From assembly GCA_900095095.1 (NCBI GenBank), contig FMBT01000352.1, positions 62,001 through 126,000 on the forward strand: a DNA stretch of 64,000 bases. Reading direction: 5' to 3'. Positions 62,855 through 64,000 of this stretch are shown here, piece after piece. The notes beneath the pieces are model-generated. The model was not told the origin of the DNA. It did not search any database and saw only the letters and a program-made list of their open reading frames with translations. The position numbers and the translations under genes were made by a program. The DNA comes from Fragilariopsis cylindrus CCMP1102. Its lineage: Eukaryota > Bacillariophyta > Bacillariophyceae > Bacillariales > Bacillariaceae. The stretch's first letter is position 1; the number at the start of each line of letters is the position of its first letter.

Positions 62855-63080
62855 TAATATTATACTGTGTACTTTCTGCTCGTGTGAGCAAAATATCATG
62901 TTGTCAACAATAGGGCTGGTGAACTACAATTGTTTCCGTTATACAAAAAGTTTGACGAATAACACTTCTTTTCAACAATCGTAATAAAGCACTACAACGG
63001 ATCGATAAACATGCGCAAAAAACTTGTTTAAAATATATATATTTTATCAATTTATGATCTATTTTTAACATGGCATCAAA
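62855..63080. other. Convergent spacer
   Basis: A short AT-rich region between converging 3' ends. A TATATATATTTTAT stretch lies near 63034-63048. Nothing else is supported. Confidence 0.4.
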
Positions 63081-63995
63081 TTATTCAACGGGAGTTGCCA
63101 TTGCAACAGGGATAACCTCATCATCGTCATGCTCTGATAATACTGTGGCAGTTGCAGTTGCAGTTGCAGTTTCGATTATGGTTGTTTCGTCCTGCGAAGT
63201 GGCTACTTCAGTAAATGAAGAGATATAGGAATCCACGTTAGTTGTAGCCGGTGCGTTATCGACATCCTCGTTGTCGTTGTTCTCTGTTATAACATTATCA
63301 TCATCAATACGAGTAGTAGAATGATTTTCTAATACAATTTCATCAACAGGAGACATAATTGATGAAGACGAGGCGAGAGATGAAGAAGAAGTTTTATTCT
63401 CATTCTCATTCTCGTCTTTCCGTATCGAATCTCTAGGCAAAATAGACGGAAAGTCCTTAGGAACACGACCTTCTTTTGCCATATGGTTTAACAGTTCACA
63501 AAGTGTTGTTCCACTCAATTTTGCATCCCCCTTTGGCGATGTCCCCTTTGTGTTCTTTACTACTATCTCCAATATTTTTTTATGAGTTTGTATGGTACGA
63601 TAATTTATATCTTCAATTTGAAATGTATTTGGATTTTTCCTTACTACCTTCAAGTTACGTGATTCAACAATACCACCCTGGTTTGTTTTCAAATTTGGAT
63701 CGATTGAACAACTATTTAATGGATCTTTCTCATCAAAACGCTTGTTTATTATGTTAGGACTTTTTAGTAAAATAAAATTTACCTCTTCAGATCCGTTCTT
63801 CTTCTGTTGACGGACAACAGCTAAAATACGATTTTCACCATTCCCTTCGATACTTTGCTTCACTTGAGCAATTGAAGAATACACAGGATCCTTGATGTTG
63901 CGACTACTACCATGTAACATATCACGCAATGGTCGAGTATAGTGGTAAGAAATTTCTCCGAGAGCAATGTATTCGAAGTTTCCTTCTGCCTTCAT
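63081..63995 (-). CDS. Acidic-tailed protein, unknown; possibly incomplete at the window edge
   Basis: A 304-residue frame with an ATG at 63995. The codon before it is also open, and the window ends five bases further, so the true start may lie outside. The N-terminal 190 residues are globular: ALGEISYHYTRPLRDMLHGS, GENRILAVVRQQKKNGSEEV, IEDINYRTIQTHKKILEIVV and LSGTTLCELLNHMAKEGRVP. The remaining 110 residues are S-, N-, D- and E-rich, ending with ETATATATATVLSEHDDDE (a GCAGTT-type repeat near 63148-63172) and VIPVAMATPVE. No signal peptide or membrane span. I do not recognise the family. Confidence 0.6.
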   Translation of the reverse strand: MKAEGNFEYIALGEISYHYTRPLRDMLHGSSRNIKDPVYSSIAQVKQSIEGNGENRILAVVRQQKKNGSEEVNFILLKSPNIINKRFDEKDPLNSCSIDPNLKTNQGGIVESRNLKVVRKNPNTFQIEDINYRTIQTHKKILEIVVKNTKGTSPKGDAKLSGTTLCELLNHMAKEGRVPKDFPSILPRDSIRKDENENENKTSSSSLASSSSIMSPVDEIVLENHSTTRIDDDNVITENNDNEDVDNAPATTNVDSYISSFTEVATSQDETTIIETATATATATVLSEHDDDEVIPVAMATPVE

Positions 63996-64000
63996 TGCTT

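Overview
The window is nuclear DNA of a eukaryotic alga, most likely a diatom. Three things point that way. There is a plastid-type release factor whose signal peptide runs into an S-A-F cleavage motif. There is a protein with two DUF6824 domains, a family I know from diatoms and their relatives. The proteins are rich in Ser, Asn, Gln and Asp runs, and short GT-AG introns sit in AT-rich spacers. I cannot name the species; a pennate diatom is a guess. No tRNA, rRNA or CRISPR array was recognised.

Layout. 0.9-10 kb: an acidic protein with repeated tryptophan motifs, a divergent pair of secreted proteins (a Cys-rich protein and a siderophore-binding-like protein) sharing a promoter with a 41-bp duplicated motif, a small two-repeat protein, and a decayed coding remnant. 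10-17.5 kb: a secreted dirigent-like barrel protein with two introns, a DUF4116 relic, threonine ammonia-lyase and a MYND-finger protein. 17.5-25.3 kb: a GT61-like glycosyltransferase, mitochondrial ribosomal protein bL9 and a large LRAT-like protein. 25.8-27.2 kb: a non-autonomous DNA transposon with inverted ends, followed by a small GC-rich gene. 27.8-34 kb: a second MYND protein, an eight-helix membrane protein and a zinc-free medium-chain reductase. 34-36 kb: an unidentified broken or multi-exon coding region. 36.3-42 kb: plastid RF3 divergent from homoserine kinase, then a membrane-tethered SnoaL/CaMKII-association-like protein. 42.3-45.5 kb: two decayed host genes (sulfotransferase-like, metacaspase). 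46-48 kb: the DUF6824 protein. 48-52 kb: gene-poor repeats. 52.1-58.5 kb: a giant sacsin/NO VEIN-like ATPase with a repeated LPAWM tail. 58.5-64 kb: repeats, a two-exon protein with a Cys-pair motif, and a gene that runs into the window edge.

Most genes are independent single units, as expected for a eukaryote. Plausible functional links are homoserine kinase and threonine ammonia-lyase (consecutive parts of threonine and isoleucine metabolism, 24 kb apart) and the divergent secreted pair at 4.6-7.2 kb. One satellite-like repeat family recurs at about 26, 49 and 60 kb. Several upstream in-frame extensions of the large frames begin at TTG or GTG; I used the first plausible ATG instead.
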